64,000 bases of DNA, taken from positions 62,001 to 126,000 of the forward strand of contig NZ_FZON01000002.1 of assembly GCF_900188425.1 (NCBI RefSeq), in the 5' to 3' direction. This document shows, in pieces, positions 25,851-34,230 of this stretch. The stretch is from Antarctobacter heliothermus. GTDB taxonomy: Bacteria > Pseudomonadota > Alphaproteobacteria > Rhodobacterales > Rhodobacteraceae. A program made the position numbers and the translations under genes. The notes beneath the pieces are model-generated. The model was not told the origin of the DNA, searched no databases, and worked only from the letters and a program-made list of their open reading frames with translations. The first letter of the stretch is position 1; each line of letters starts with the position of its first letter.

Positions 25851-25992
25851 GAAGATCGCGTAGCGCGAAACGTCCCTGTTGGGAAGGGGCGGTTTGGATT
25901 GGAACTCACGCCGGGATCACCGGGTTGTTCATGGGCAAAGGTGCGCCAATGCACGAGGCTGGCACCGAAGATCAATTCAAAGGAGTGACAGA

Positions 25993-26442
25993 ATGCGCAA
26001 GATGATGACAGCAGCGGCAGTGGTTCTGGCCGGACTTCCGGCCATGGTCATGGGCGAGACCCTGAAGGTAAAGGCCGACGCGCCGGTGCCGCAGGTCATG
26101 GATGCGCTACAGGCCGCAGTCGAAGGGGCAGGGGCCACGGTCTTTGCGCGTGTCGATCACGCGGGCGGCGCGATGAGCGTCGACATGGATCTGGCCCCGG
26201 CGCAATTGTTGATCTTTGGCAATCCCAAGCTGGGTACACCTGCCATGCAGGACGACATAGAGGCAGGATTGCTGCTGCCGCTGCGCGTGCTGGTCTACAG
26301 CGATGCGGACGGCCAGACGTGGCTTGCCTATGCCGATCCGGCAGAGCTGACTGCGCTGGAGGGCATCGCAGAGGACGCGCCCTATATCGCGATGATGCAG
26401 GGCGCGCTGAAAAAGCTGACCGGGGCAGCGGCGGGCATGTAG
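25993..26442 (+). CDS. exported DUF302-domain protein
   Basis: The 149-residue product (ATG at 25993, AAAGGAG upstream) has a signal peptide (MRKMMTAAAVVLAGLPAMVMG). One DUF302 domain follows: VMDALQAAVEGAGATVFARVDHAGGA, the conserved LLIFGNPKLGTPAMQ, and LPLRVLVYSDADGQTWLAY. DUF302 proteins are small periplasmic or cytosolic proteins of unknown function with a fold related to heme/metal-responsive proteins. It is transcribed against the his genes, from within the hisF-hisA gap, and its stop lies 4 bases from the hisA stop. Confidence 0.88.
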   Translation: MRKMMTAAAVVLAGLPAMVMGETLKVKADAPVPQVMDALQAAVEGAGATVFARVDHAGGAMSVDMDLAPAQLLIFGNPKLGTPAMQDDIEAGLLLPLRVLVYSDADGQTWLAYADPAELTALEGIAEDAPYIAMMQGALKKLTGAAAGM

Positions 26443-26446
26443 CCGC

Positions 26447-27169
26447 TCAGCCCTTGAGGGTGTCCAGCGCCTCTTTGAGGTCGATTGCGCCGTCGTACAG
26501 CGCGCGGCCGGAAATGGCACCGTTCAGGGGCGCGCCGCAATCGCGCAGCGCCTTGAGGTCGGCGATGGAGGACACGCCGCCCGAGGCGATGACCGGGATC
26601 GTCATGGCATTGGCCATGGCGGCTGTCGCCTGGACGTTGGGGCCTTGCATAGCGCCGTCGCGGTTGATGTCGGTGTAGATGATCGCGGCGACGCCCGCGT
26701 CCTCATAGCTGCGCGCAAGGTCGACCGCGTCGACCTTGGTCACCTCGGCCCAGCCCTTGGTGGCCACGCGGCCATCCTTGGCATCGATGCCCACGGCGAC
26801 CTGACCGGGAAAGGCGGCTGCCGCCTCGCGCACCAGTTCGGGGCGCTCCACCGCCACGGTGCCAAGGATCACCCGCGCCAGGCCCTTGGACAGCCACATC
26901 TCGATGGTGGCCATGTCGCGGATCCCGCCGCCCAGTTGGGTGGGGGTCTTGCACTGAGCCAAAATAGCTTCGACGGCGGCGGCGTTCACCGGCGCACCGG
27001 CAAAAGCGCCGTTGAGGTCGACAAGGTGCAGCCACTCACAGCCCTTGGCGACAAATTCCAGCGCCTGCGCTGCCGGGTCGTCGTTAAAGACGGTCGCCTT
27101 GTCCATGTCGCCGCGCAGCAGGCGCACGGCATTGCCGTCCTTCAGGTCGATCGCAGGGTAGAGGATCAT
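26447..27169 (-). CDS. hisA: phosphoribosylformimino-5-aminoimidazole carboxamide ribotide isomerase
   Basis: The 240-residue beta/alpha barrel catalyses the Amadori rearrangement of ProFAR to PRFAR, the substrate of His[22 protein letters not shown] carries the first catalytic Asp and [14 protein letters not shown] the second. [13 protein letters not shown] and [12 protein letters not shown] bind the two phosphates. The start at 27169 is set by this conserved N-terminus; a 19-residue upstream extension of the frame has no similarity. Next in order on the strand is hisF, but a plus-strand DUF302 gene intervenes. Confidence 0.97.
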   Translation of the reverse strand: MILYPAIDLKDGNAVRLLRGDMDKATVFNDDPAAQALEFVAKGCEWLHLVDLNGAFAGAPVNAAAVEAILAQCKTPTQLGGGIRDMATIEMWLSKGLARVILGTVAVERPELVREAAAAFPGQVAVGIDAKDGRVATKGWAEVTKVDAVDLARSYEDAGVAAIIYTDINRDGAMQGPNVQATAAMANAMTIPVIASGGVSSIADLKALRDCGAPLNGAISGRALYDGAIDLKEALDTLKG

Positions 27170-27303
27170 TTGGGCTGCCCTTCCAGAAATTTCTCGCGCC
27201 TTATTATGACGCCACGACAGACGCAAGCCGACCCTGCGTCACGCTTGATCGCTACGTCACGGAGTCGTCACAGTCACAGCTGTCGAAACGGGAGGAGACA
27301 GGG

Positions 27304-27687
27304 ATGAAGATTTTTCGAATTGCAGCGGTGCTGAGCATGATCGCAGGGGCGGCCGCCGCCGACCCGATCGAGGGTGTGTGGAAAACCGAAACCGACGATG
27401 GCAGCTATGCTTATGTGACCATGGCCCCCTGCGGGGCCAAGCTGTGCGGCGTGATCACGCGCACTTTCAACGCGCAGGGTGAATACAATTCGTCGAACAA
27501 GGGCAAAAAGCTGGTGATCGACATGGCGCCCAGTGGCGGCGGCAAATACGCGGGCAATGTCTGGCGCCCGTCCAACAACAAGATTTACATCGGAAAAATG
27601 GACCTGAACGGCAACAGCCTCAAACTGCGCGGCTGCGTGGCGGGCGGGTTGATCTGTTCCGCCCAGACATGGAGCCGGGTGCAGTAA
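27304..27687 (+). CDS. exported DUF2147 protein, copy 1
   Basis: The 127-residue protein has a signal peptide (MKIFRIAAVLSMIAGAAA) and one DUF2147 domain. Landmarks are DPIEGVWKTETDDGSYAYVTMAPCGAKLCGVI, DMAPSGGGKYAGNVWRPSNNKIY, and the closing LKLRGCVAGGLICSAQTWSRV. Four conserved cysteines suggest two disulfides in the periplasm. The family is calycin-like and uncharacterised. A GGAGG sits just upstream of the ATG. It lies on the plus strand inside the his region and is followed by a paralogue. Confidence 0.9.
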   Translation: MKIFRIAAVLSMIAGAAAADPIEGVWKTETDDGSYAYVTMAPCGAKLCGVITRTFNAQGEYNSSNKGKKLVIDMAPSGGGKYAGNVWRPSNNKIYIGKMDLNGNSLKLRGCVAGGLICSAQTWSRVQ

Positions 27688-27806
27688 AGTCCCCGCTTGG
27701 CCCGCCCGGAATTATTTTCATGGGCGGGCTTGAAGCCACTGGAATTTGCACTTTGCAGGGCCATATGCCTGCGAGTTGGTACTCTAGTGCAAAGGAATGT
27801 TTGCCC

Positions 27807-28199
27807 ATGACCCGTTTTCGCCTGCTCGCCCCTCTGGTGTTCGTTAGTTTGGCGGCACCCGCCTTCGCCGATCCGGCAGTTGGCCTCTGGAAGACCGAAC
27901 CGGACCGCAAGAACCTGACAAGCCATATTCAGATCGCTGCCTGTGGCGCGGCGCTGTGTGGAACCGTGGTCAAGGCCTTTGACGCGCAGGGCAATGCAGT
28001 GAAAACGGCCAACGTCGGCAAGCGGCTGTTCTGGGATCTCAAACCTGCCAACGGCGGAAACTATGACGGCGGGACCGTCTTTGTGCCGCTGCTGAACGTC
28101 CAGGCGAACGCCAAGGCAAAGCTGTCGGGCAACACGCTGCGCGTGACCGGCTGCAAAGCTCTGGTATGCGACGGGCAGACCTGGACCCGCGTGAACTGA
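27807..28199 (+). CDS. exported DUF2147 protein, copy 2
   Basis: The 130-residue product is a paralogue of the preceding gene. It has a signal peptide (MTRFRLLAPLVFVSLAAPAFA), DPAVGLWKTEPDRKNLTSHIQIAACGAALCGTVV, LFWDLKPANGGNYDGGTVFVP and LRVTGCKALVCDGQTWTRV. All four cysteines of copy 1 are kept. A GCCCGCCC/GGGCGGGC inverted repeat (27700-27729) lies between the two genes and may attenuate or end the first transcript, but lacks a T-run. The pair probably arose by tandem duplication. Confidence 0.88.
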   Translation: MTRFRLLAPLVFVSLAAPAFADPAVGLWKTEPDRKNLTSHIQIAACGAALCGTVVKAFDAQGNAVKTANVGKRLFWDLKPANGGNYDGGTVFVPLLNVQANAKAKLSGNTLRVTGCKALVCDGQTWTRVN

Positions 28200-28301
28200 T
28201 ACAAAGATGAGGGGCCTTGCCGACAGTGGTTAGCATGGCCCCATCGGCCTAGGGCCGCGCAGTCTTGGGATGTTTTGACACAGACAAACCGGGGACCGGC
28301 G

Positions 28302-28937
28302 TCAGGGTCGCCACGTCAGAAAATTGGCGATCATGCGCAGCCCGGCGGCGGCGCTTTTTTCCGGGTGGAACTGAAACCCGATCATGGTGTCATGGGCGAC
28401 GATGGCGGTGACATCGCCGCCGTAGCCCACATGGGCTACGCGCTGCGCCGGATCATCCACCCGCATCTGGTAGGAATGTACGAAATAGGCGTGTTCGCCG
28501 GTGGCGATGCCGTCCAGCACCGGATGCGATTGGTCGATGACCAGATCGTTCCAGCCCATGTGGGGCACTTTCAGGGATTTATCCGCCGGGGCGATACGCT
28601 CTACCTCGCCGTCGATCCAGCCAAGGCCGGGGGTTTCGGTGTATTCATGCCCCTTGCGCGCCATCAGTTGCATGCCGACGCAGATGCCAAGGAACGGGCG
28701 GCCACGGGTCTCAACGGCCTCGACCATGGCCTTAAAACAGCCCGAGGCGCGCAGCGCGCCGGCACAGGCGGGAAAGGCCCCGTCGCCGGGCAACACGATG
28801 CGGTCGGCGGCGGCGACAACGTCAGGGTCGTCGGTGACTCGGACCTCTCCTGCCCCGGTCTCAACCGCCATCTTCTGAAACGCCTTTTCGGCGGAATGCA
28901 GATTGCCGCTTTCATAGTCGATGATCGCTGTCAGCAT
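28302..28937 (-). CDS. hisH: imidazole glycerol phosphate synthase glutaminase subunit
   Basis: The 211-residue class I glutamine amidotransferase feeds ammonia to HisF. The nucleophile cysteine is in LGICVGMQLM, the oxyanion region in VLPGDGAFPACAG, and the His-Glu pair in GFQFHPEKSAAAGLRMI at the C-terminus. The start at 28937 gives MLTAIIDYESGNLHSAEKAF, the family N-terminus. It lies downstream of hisB on the same strand, but with a plus-strand hypothetical gene between them. Confidence 0.97.
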   Translation of the reverse strand: MLTAIIDYESGNLHSAEKAFQKMAVETGAGEVRVTDDPDVVAAADRIVLPGDGAFPACAGALRASGCFKAMVEAVETRGRPFLGICVGMQLMARKGHEYTETPGLGWIDGEVERIAPADKSLKVPHMGWNDLVIDQSHPVLDGIATGEHAYFVHSYQMRVDDPAQRVAHVGYGGDVTAIVAHDTMIGFQFHPEKSAAAGLRMIANFLTWRP

Positions 28938-29213
28938 GGCCGCCTCTGTGCATGAAACGAGACGTGCGTCGCGCAATTGCGCTGCGAGGTCAAGGTGGGA
29001 TTGGGTCTATCGCTGTGTGGCATGGCCTGCGGCCCGGTCTTGCCGGGCGATCCCACTATACGCTAACCCCGTCGGCAGGATTGCGGATCAAGTCCTTGCC
29101 AAAAAGCAGTGAAGGGGCGCGCAAAAACATACCCGGTGCGACAGCAGACATGTAGACAGGTGGGGCACGGGGCCTTTTGGCTCAGGATTTCCGAGAAATC
29201 AGGAGCACTGTCC

Positions 29214-29627
29214 ATGAACAGATACCAAAAAGTCCGCTATGTGTCAGGTCTGGCCGTTGCCGTGTCGGCGTCGTTAACAGGCGCCTCCGCAGGCACATTT
29301 GAGAAATCAGATCCGGTCAAACAGGCACAGCAGAATGCGCGGTCCGCGTTTTGCACGGCCGTTACGTTGGAAGCAGAGACCGCCATTTCCGATGCGGATT
29401 TGACGTTGGCAAAGGCGCAGTCCGTCCATGATTTGAGTGTCGCCGCCGCTGAGCAGGTCTTTGCGGGCAAAAAGGCCAATCCGGGTGGCCGCACAGACGC
29501 GGACACCGCGCAGTTCCAGGTGGATATAATGAGCGCTGCGGCGCTGCTCGACGATGCAAAGGCCGCGCATGCGGATGCTCTGGTCGCGATCCGGGCGGGT
29601 TTGGTCGCGACCGTATGCGACGACTGA
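29214..29627 (+). CDS. exported hypothetical protein, 137 aa
   Basis: An AGGAGC ribosome-binding site precedes MNRYQKVRYVSGLAVAVSAS, a signal peptide ending near GASA. The mature part is alanine-rich and helical with one cysteine in AFCTAVTLEAETAI and another at the C-terminus (VATVCDD), which could form a disulfide. I know no family. It is transcribed against the his genes between hisB and hisH. The 276 bases before it show no other gene. Confidence 0.6.
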   Translation: MNRYQKVRYVSGLAVAVSASLTGASAGTFEKSDPVKQAQQNARSAFCTAVTLEAETAISDADLTLAKAQSVHDLSVAAAEQVFAGKKANPGGRTDADTAQFQVDIMSAAALLDDAKAAHADALVAIRAGLVATVCDD

Positions 29628-29669
29628 CAGGGCAAGGCTTGCGCCGCTGTCGGACGCCGCCGGTCCGGC

Positions 29670-30257
29670 CTAAAGCGCGCCCTTGGTCGAGGGCACCGCA
29701 TCCGCTTTGCGCGGATCGGTTTCCAGCGCGTCACGCAGAGCGCGGGCGACGGCCTTGAAGGCGGCTTCGGCGATGTGGTGGCTGTTCACCCCGTGCAACA
29801 TGTCGATGTGCAGGGTGATGCCGCCATGCGTGCTGAGCGCCTGAAAGAACTCCCGCACCAGTTCAGTGTCGAAAGTACCGATCTTTTGCGACGGCATCTC
29901 CACGTTCCAGACCAGAAAGGGGCGCGCTGAAAGATCCAGCGCCGCACGCACCAGCGCATCGTCCATCGGCAACAGGCAAGAGCCGTACCGCACGATGCCC
30001 TTTTTGTCGGCCATGGCCTGCGTCAGCGCCTGACCGATGGCAATGCCCACGTCCTCGACCGTGTGGTGGTCGTCGATGTGCAGATCTCCCGTGGCGCGCA
30101 CGGTCATGTCGATCAGCGCGTGGCGCGACAGCTGGTCCAGCATGTGATCGAAAAAACCGACGCCGGTCTGATTGTCGTAGACGCCGGTGCCGTCGAGGGT
30201 CAATTCGACGCTGATATCGGTCTCGGCTGTCTTGCGGGTGATTTTGGCGGTGCGCAT
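29670..30257 (-). CDS. hisB: imidazoleglycerol-phosphate dehydratase
   Basis: The 195-residue monofunctional enzyme (no phosphatase domain, as usual outside enterobacteria) dehydrates IGP to imidazole-acetol phosphate. The duplicated metal-binding motifs are seen as [13 protein letters not shown] with [17 protein letters not shown] in the first half and [26 protein letters not shown] in the second. It is the first his gene of the cluster in the direction of transcription, and a promoter is expected between 30258 and 30322. Confidence 0.97.
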   Translation of the reverse strand: MRTAKITRKTAETDISVELTLDGTGVYDNQTGVGFFDHMLDQLSRHALIDMTVRATGDLHIDDHHTVEDVGIAIGQALTQAMADKKGIVRYGSCLLPMDDALVRAALDLSARPFLVWNVEMPSQKIGTFDTELVREFFQALSTHGGITLHIDMLHGVNSHHIAEAAFKAVARALRDALETDPRKADAVPSTKGAL

Positions 30258-30322
30258 GGTGTGTTCCCTTGTGGTCGGCCCCTTATAGGCGCGCGCTCGG
30301 CGGCGTCAAAGGGGCAGCAGGG

Positions 30323-31408
30323 TCAGGGGCGGCAGGCCCGGCCAAGCGCGTTCAGAGTGGCCGCATCTGGCAGCCGTATTTCGGCGGCGTGAAACTCTGG
30401 ATAGCGCAAGTTGTTGATCGGGTAGATCTGTAGTTCGGCGTCGGGGTGATCGCGCGGATCAATGGGCAACCGCATGTCCAGAAAGCTTTCCGTGCCGATG
30501 CGCTCATAGCGGGTCACGGCGCTGCTGGTCATTGGATGCTGCTGTCCTTGCACGAAAAACGGCAGGTCATAATTGCCGGCGTGGACAGTGTAGGTTTCGT
30601 TTTTCGGCTCTCCGGACAGCCAATGCTGGCGGGTCCGGATCATCCAGTCCTGCGTATCGCTGCGACAATACAGCAGCGTGGTCTTTTCCAGATCACCCGT
30701 TTCCCAGAACCTCTGCCATTCCACCGCCAGGTCATCACCGGCCAACACCAGATCGGGGGTCGAAACGGATGAGGCCGTCAGGACTTTCAGATCGACCAGT
30801 TCCTTGCGCGACAAGAAACGCATGTCATCCGGGGGCGTGCTGCTGGCGATGGACAAGAGTTCGGCGTTGATGCCCATCTCCAGCACGTAGAACAGAACCT
30901 GCCCCATGATCTGCTGCGTGGCGGCGGTGGGGATCTCTGCGCCGTCAAGGCTGTAGAACTGGTGCATGCCCAGCCGCCCGGTCCGGGGAACCATGCTGTG
31001 CTCGTCGGTTTCATAGGCCGAACGGCTGGTCCCGCCCAGAAAGGCAAAGGCACAGGCGGATTCGCAGGTGCCATCAACGATGGCCAGCATCGGCCCATAG
31101 TCGGACGGGTGGGCCGGGTCGGTGCGCCCGATCCCCGTGGACATGTCGTTCTCGCGGATGATCCGGCCCAGTTCCAGCGCCGCGCCCAGATTGCCGCCGG
31201 GGGAGTGGAACACCAAATCCCGTGCATACGGGTTCTGAACCAGAAATTCCCGAAGACGATCCGGCGTGTCTTGGGTGATTTCGCCCTCTGCCGACGTCCA
31301 GCTACAGCCGGTGCAATTCCCGTTGTTATGGCTTTGAAACTGCATGGGCGTGGCCATGGCGGCCGTGGCCATCAATGCAACCGTCGCGGCAAGGGTAAGG
31401 ATTTTCAT
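30323..31408 (-). CDS. periplasmic ClpP-fold (COG3904-like) protein, copy 1
   Basis: The 361-residue product (ATG at 31408, GAGG upstream) has a signal peptide (MKILTLAATVALMATAAMA) and a paired-cysteine loop (NCTGCSW). A ClpP/crotonase-like domain follows: LVFHSPGGNLGAALELGRIIRE, then CESACAFAFLGGTSR with a serine at the ClpP nucleophile position, and RLGMHQFY with the histidine at the ClpP base position. The C-terminal 170 residues are family-specific and unknown. It is a probable periplasmic serine peptidase or a non-proteolytic relative. A paralogue lies directly upstream on the same strand. Confidence 0.7.
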   Translation of the reverse strand: MKILTLAATVALMATAAMATPMQFQSHNNGNCTGCSWTSAEGEITQDTPDRLREFLVQNPYARDLVFHSPGGNLGAALELGRIIRENDMSTGIGRTDPAHPSDYGPMLAIVDGTCESACAFAFLGGTSRSAYETDEHSMVPRTGRLGMHQFYSLDGAEIPTAATQQIMGQVLFYVLEMGINAELLSIASSTPPDDMRFLSRKELVDLKVLTASSVSTPDLVLAGDDLAVEWQRFWETGDLEKTTLLYCRSDTQDWMIRTRQHWLSGEPKNETYTVHAGNYDLPFFVQGQQHPMTSSAVTRYERIGTESFLDMRLPIDPRDHPDAELQIYPINNLRYPEFHAAEIRLPDAATLNALGRACRP

Positions 31409-31498
31409 CAATATACCTCTGAACACTCTGGAGGGGCGACGCTAACCAGCGTCGACCTTCGTGTAAACCACAGCACGCGGCGGACCTGAGTGAGCCAA

Positions 31499-32569
31499 TC
31501 AATCCCCGCAGGCGCGGGTCAGCACATCCATCGTGTCAGCATCCGGCAAGGTCAGAGAGGCTGACAGAACGTCCTGAAAGTTACGCAGTGTATTTGTGTG
31601 AAAGCCAAAGGTCTGGCCGGGGAACGCCCGCAGATCCTGCGGGACGCGGATCGTCAACAGGTGGTCGTCACCGTCTTCGATCAACAAGAGGATATCGTCA
31701 GGGGTTAGCGGGGCGGACGTCTGCCCAACCGACACGCGCGCGTTTTTCGGGTCGTTCGGATCGAACCCGGTTGAGGCATGCGCGTTGTCAAATTGGCGAA
31801 CCTGAAGCTCCCAACCTTTCAATGCCTCGCTGCATCTCAGGCGCCCATCGCGGATGGGGGCGCCGCTTTCGCTGATATCTGTCCAGTAGAGCGACAGCCC
31901 ACCCTCGGCCACGCGCAACTGCACCGGAGAGGTGCTGCCAGCCGTCAGAATGCCCAGTGCCGCAAGTTCGCCGCTTGAAAAGACATGCATCGCATCTGCC
32001 GGTGTCTTGGAGGCGATCGACAGGATCTCTGCGTTGATCCCCATCTCCAGAACATACAGCAATACTTGCCCCATGATTTGCTGCGTCTGCGCTGTGGGGA
32101 TCTCTTGCCCATTTGGGGTGAAGAACTGATGCATCCCCAAGGTTCCAGTGCGCGGAGCGAAACCCTTGTCCGGGTCTTCGTAGGCAGTCCGGGCACCGCC
32201 CGCGAGAAACGCAAAGGCGCAGGCGGAATTGCAGATCCCGCCTTTGGTCATGACATACCACGGTCCGGACCCGCCCTCGGCGCGTCCGATCCCGGTCGAC
32301 AGCTCATTCTCACGAATGATCCGGCCAAGCTCCAGCGCGGCGCCGAGGTTCCCGCCCGGTGAATGAAACACGATTTCACGCACCCAAGGGTGTTCCGCCA
32401 AAAAGGCGCGAAAGATGTCCGGGGTGTCCTTGGTTATTTCGCCCTCGGCAATCGTCCAGCCGCAATCGGCGCAATTTCCGCCATTGGAGACGGATTTGAA
32501 CCACATGGGGTCAGACAACGCGGCGGATGCGGCAAGGGTCAGCGCGGCGGCCAGCGAAAGGATTTTCAT
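31499..32569 (-). CDS. periplasmic ClpP-fold (COG3904-like) protein, copy 2
   Basis: The 356-residue paralogue of the neighbouring gene shares the signal peptide (MKILSLAAALTLAASAALS), the NCADCGW loop, VFHSPGGNLGAALELGRIIR, CNSACAFAFLAGGAR with the putative serine nucleophile, and LGMHQFFTPNGQEIPTAQTQQIMGQVL. Similarity is strong over the first 220 residues and fades after. The ATG at 32569 has GGAG eight bases upstream. The two genes are 90 bases apart and likely a duplicated pair; cotranscription is possible. Confidence 0.7.
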   Translation of the reverse strand: MKILSLAAALTLAASAALSDPMWFKSVSNGGNCADCGWTIAEGEITKDTPDIFRAFLAEHPWVREIVFHSPGGNLGAALELGRIIRENELSTGIGRAEGGSGPWYVMTKGGICNSACAFAFLAGGARTAYEDPDKGFAPRTGTLGMHQFFTPNGQEIPTAQTQQIMGQVLLYVLEMGINAEILSIASKTPADAMHVFSSGELAALGILTAGSTSPVQLRVAEGGLSLYWTDISESGAPIRDGRLRCSEALKGWELQVRQFDNAHASTGFDPNDPKNARVSVGQTSAPLTPDDILLLIEDGDDHLLTIRVPQDLRAFPGQTFGFHTNTLRNFQDVLSASLTLPDADTMDVLTRACGD

Positions 32570-32654
32570 CAAACGGACTCCGGTGGGAATGAGCCCATGA
32601 CGCTATCCCGCGTCCAACATCCTGTAAACTGAAGAGAAGGGGGAAGAGGGCGGA

Positions 32655-32729
32655 TGGAGCGGGCGAGGCGATTCGAACGCCCGACCCTAACCTTGGCAAG
32701 GTTATGCTCTACCCCTGAGCTACGCCCGC
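32655..32729 (-). tRNA. tRNA-Gly (GCC), copy 1
   Basis: The minus strand folds as a cloverleaf: acceptor GCGGGCG pairs with CGCCCGC, a D arm AGCTCAGGGGTAGAGC, anticodon loop TTGCCAA (anticodon GCC) closed by an AACC../..GGTT stem, T arm with GTTCGAATC, and an encoded 3' TCCA. Length with CCA is 75. Confidence 0.96.
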
Positions 32730-32797
32730 ATATCCATCCTGTCGTCCCGGTCCCTTGGGGTGGGGCGGTGGGTAACCGCCCGGAAAGACCGGCCATT

Positions 32798-32872
32798 TGG
32801 AGCGGGCGAGGCGATTCGAACGCCCGACCCTAACCTTGGCAAGGTTATGCTCTACCCCTGAGCTACGCCCGC
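32798..32872 (-). tRNA. tRNA-Gly (GCC), copy 2
   Basis: Identical base for base to the copy at 32655-32729, including the encoded CCA, and 68 bases upstream of it on the minus strand. The two are probably read as one transcript. Confidence 0.96.
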
Positions 32873-32973
32873 GTGCCAAATGGTGAGCGGGGATTTAGCG
32901 TTTGTCGTCGGGGGGGGCAAGAGGAAAATGCGGCTTGTGGACGGAATAGATGGCGCGGATGCGGCACGGCGCG

Positions 32974-33360
32974 TCAGCGCGTCGCGGCGGGTTCGATCAG
33001 GTCCCAGCGGTTGCCGAACGGATCGGTCAAGACGACGACGGTGCCATAGGCCTCATGGCGCGGGGCCTCTGCAAAGGTCACGCCTGCGGCGCACATGGCG
33101 GCATGATCGCGGGCAAAGTCATCGGTGTGCAGGAACAGCCAGACGCGCCGGCCGCCCTGTTGTCCGATATGGGCGCGCTGATCGCCCACGGCGCAGGCCA
33201 GCAGGAACTGGGTTTGTGCGCCGCGCGGGGCGACCCGGACCCAGCGCTTGCCGCCGCCCATGTCGGTGTCCTCGATCACCTCGAATCCCAGTTGATCGAC
33301 AAAGAACGCCAGTCCGTCCTCATGCGACGGCACAAGGATCGCAATCAGGGCAAGGTGAAT
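32974..33360 (-). CDS. VOC-fold (glyoxalase-like) protein with a non-standard start
   Basis: The 128-residue protein is a single VOC domain: LALIAILVPSHEDGLAFFVDQLGFEVIED, KRWVRVAPRGAQTQFLLA, VWLFLHTDDFARDHAAMCAAGV and VVLTDPFGNRWDLIEP with the last metal-ligand glutamate. No ATG, GTG or TTG lies before the first beta strand in this frame; ATT at 33360 or CTG at 33348 are the candidate starts, and the GTG at 33333 would cut strand one. Only 4 bases separate the ATT from the stop of the upstream DUF2314-like gene, so translation may be coupled. Confidence 0.75.
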   Translation of the reverse strand: MHLALIAILVPSHEDGLAFFVDQLGFEVIEDTDMGGGKRWVRVAPRGAQTQFLLACAVGDQRAHIGQQGGRRVWLFLHTDDFARDHAAMCAAGVTFAEAPRHEAYGTVVVLTDPFGNRWDLIEPAATR

Positions 33361-33364
33361 GGGG

Positions 33365-33970
33365 TCACTTCCAGAGGGCGGGGACAGGGTTGCCAACCAG
33401 CAGGTCGCGTAATTTTGCCGCCAGCGGTTCATCCAGAGAAGGCAGGCGGGCGCGGGTGGTGAAATAGCCGTAATAGCGCCCGTCTTCGGCCTGGACCGCC
33501 CAGTCGGCGATCTGCGGATTGAGAAAGCTGATCGGCGCACGCAGGCGTTTGTCCTGCAAGAACCGGGCGGACCCGGCCAGTTTGCCGCGATAGCCCTTGC
33601 CATCGCGTTGGATGCTGTCGACCCAGACAAACTCGATCGGGGTGCCGGGCGCGTTCACAAAGACCGCAATATACAGCGCCAGCGAGGGCGAGAACCAACC
33701 GTTCCGCTTTTCCGTGGCGGCCAACGCGGCAGGCAAGGACGCGCGCGCCTGGGTAAAGGCGCGGTTCATCGCGGGGTCGGAACTGCGCACATGCAGCGTG
33801 GGCAACAGCCCCGGCGGCAGGGCGTCGTTCGGGATGATATGGACCGGGCCGGGATGGTCGTAGATGCGCGCCAGCGCCTCTTCCTCGGCCTCGGTGCGGG
33901 GTTCGCCAACCGCCAGCGTGGCCACTGCGCCAAGGGCGCAGAGCACGGCAATGACACGTTTGACGAGCAT
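33365..33970 (-). CDS. exported DUF2314-like protein
   Basis: The 201-residue product starts with a signal peptide (MLVKRVIAVLCALGAVATLAVG). The central region fits DUF2314: FVWVDSIQRDGKGYRGKLAGSARFLQDKR, and PISFLNPQIADWAVQAEDGRYYGYFTTRA with the conserved I.DW. DUF2314 proteins are uncharacterised. The gene is directly upstream of and possibly coupled to the VOC gene. The 260 bases before it, up to the pyc terminator, show no further gene. Confidence 0.7.
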   Translation of the reverse strand: MLVKRVIAVLCALGAVATLAVGEPRTEAEEEALARIYDHPGPVHIIPNDALPPGLLPTLHVRSSDPAMNRAFTQARASLPAALAATEKRNGWFSPSLALYIAVFVNAPGTPIEFVWVDSIQRDGKGYRGKLAGSARFLQDKRLRAPISFLNPQIADWAVQAEDGRYYGYFTTRARLPSLDEPLAAKLRDLLVGNPVPALWK

Positions 33971-34192
33971 CCGGGAATCCTTCCCGATTCTGGAATGGCA
34001 GCGAGGGGTAGCATAACTGCCCCAACGGCCGCCCGCAACGTCGTGTCATATCTGGAAAAAAGGAAGGTTATTCACAGGGAGGCGGATCGCTCCCGCGCGG
34101 ACTGTTGTGCCACTGTGCTGGTGGGGTGGCGCCGATGATTTTTAGCGCAATAACAACAGGTTTCGGGAGGAAATTCATAAAAAAGGTCAGGA

Positions 34193-34225
34193 GCGGTCGG
34201 CCCCGGAATCTCCGGGGCCGACCGC
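34193..34225 (-). terminator. intrinsic terminator-like hairpin after pyc
   Basis: A 14-bp perfect GC-rich stem (GCGGTCGGCCCCGG with its complement) around a 5-base loop lies 5 bases beyond the pyc stop. The T-run (TTTTTT) begins about 12 bases after the stem, so termination may be less efficient than usual. Confidence 0.65.
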
Positions 34226-34230
34226 CGGTG

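Noticed and set aside
27700-27729. Rho-independent terminator between the DUF2147 genes
   Set aside because: The GCCCGCCC/GGGCGGGC stem has a 14-base loop and no T-run, so it is at best a weak structure.
32655-32872. Integration site with a genomic island at the tRNA-Gly pair
   Set aside because: No integrase, no direct repeat of a tRNA 3' end beyond the full duplicate, and flanking genes are ordinary; the second copy is a complete tRNA gene.
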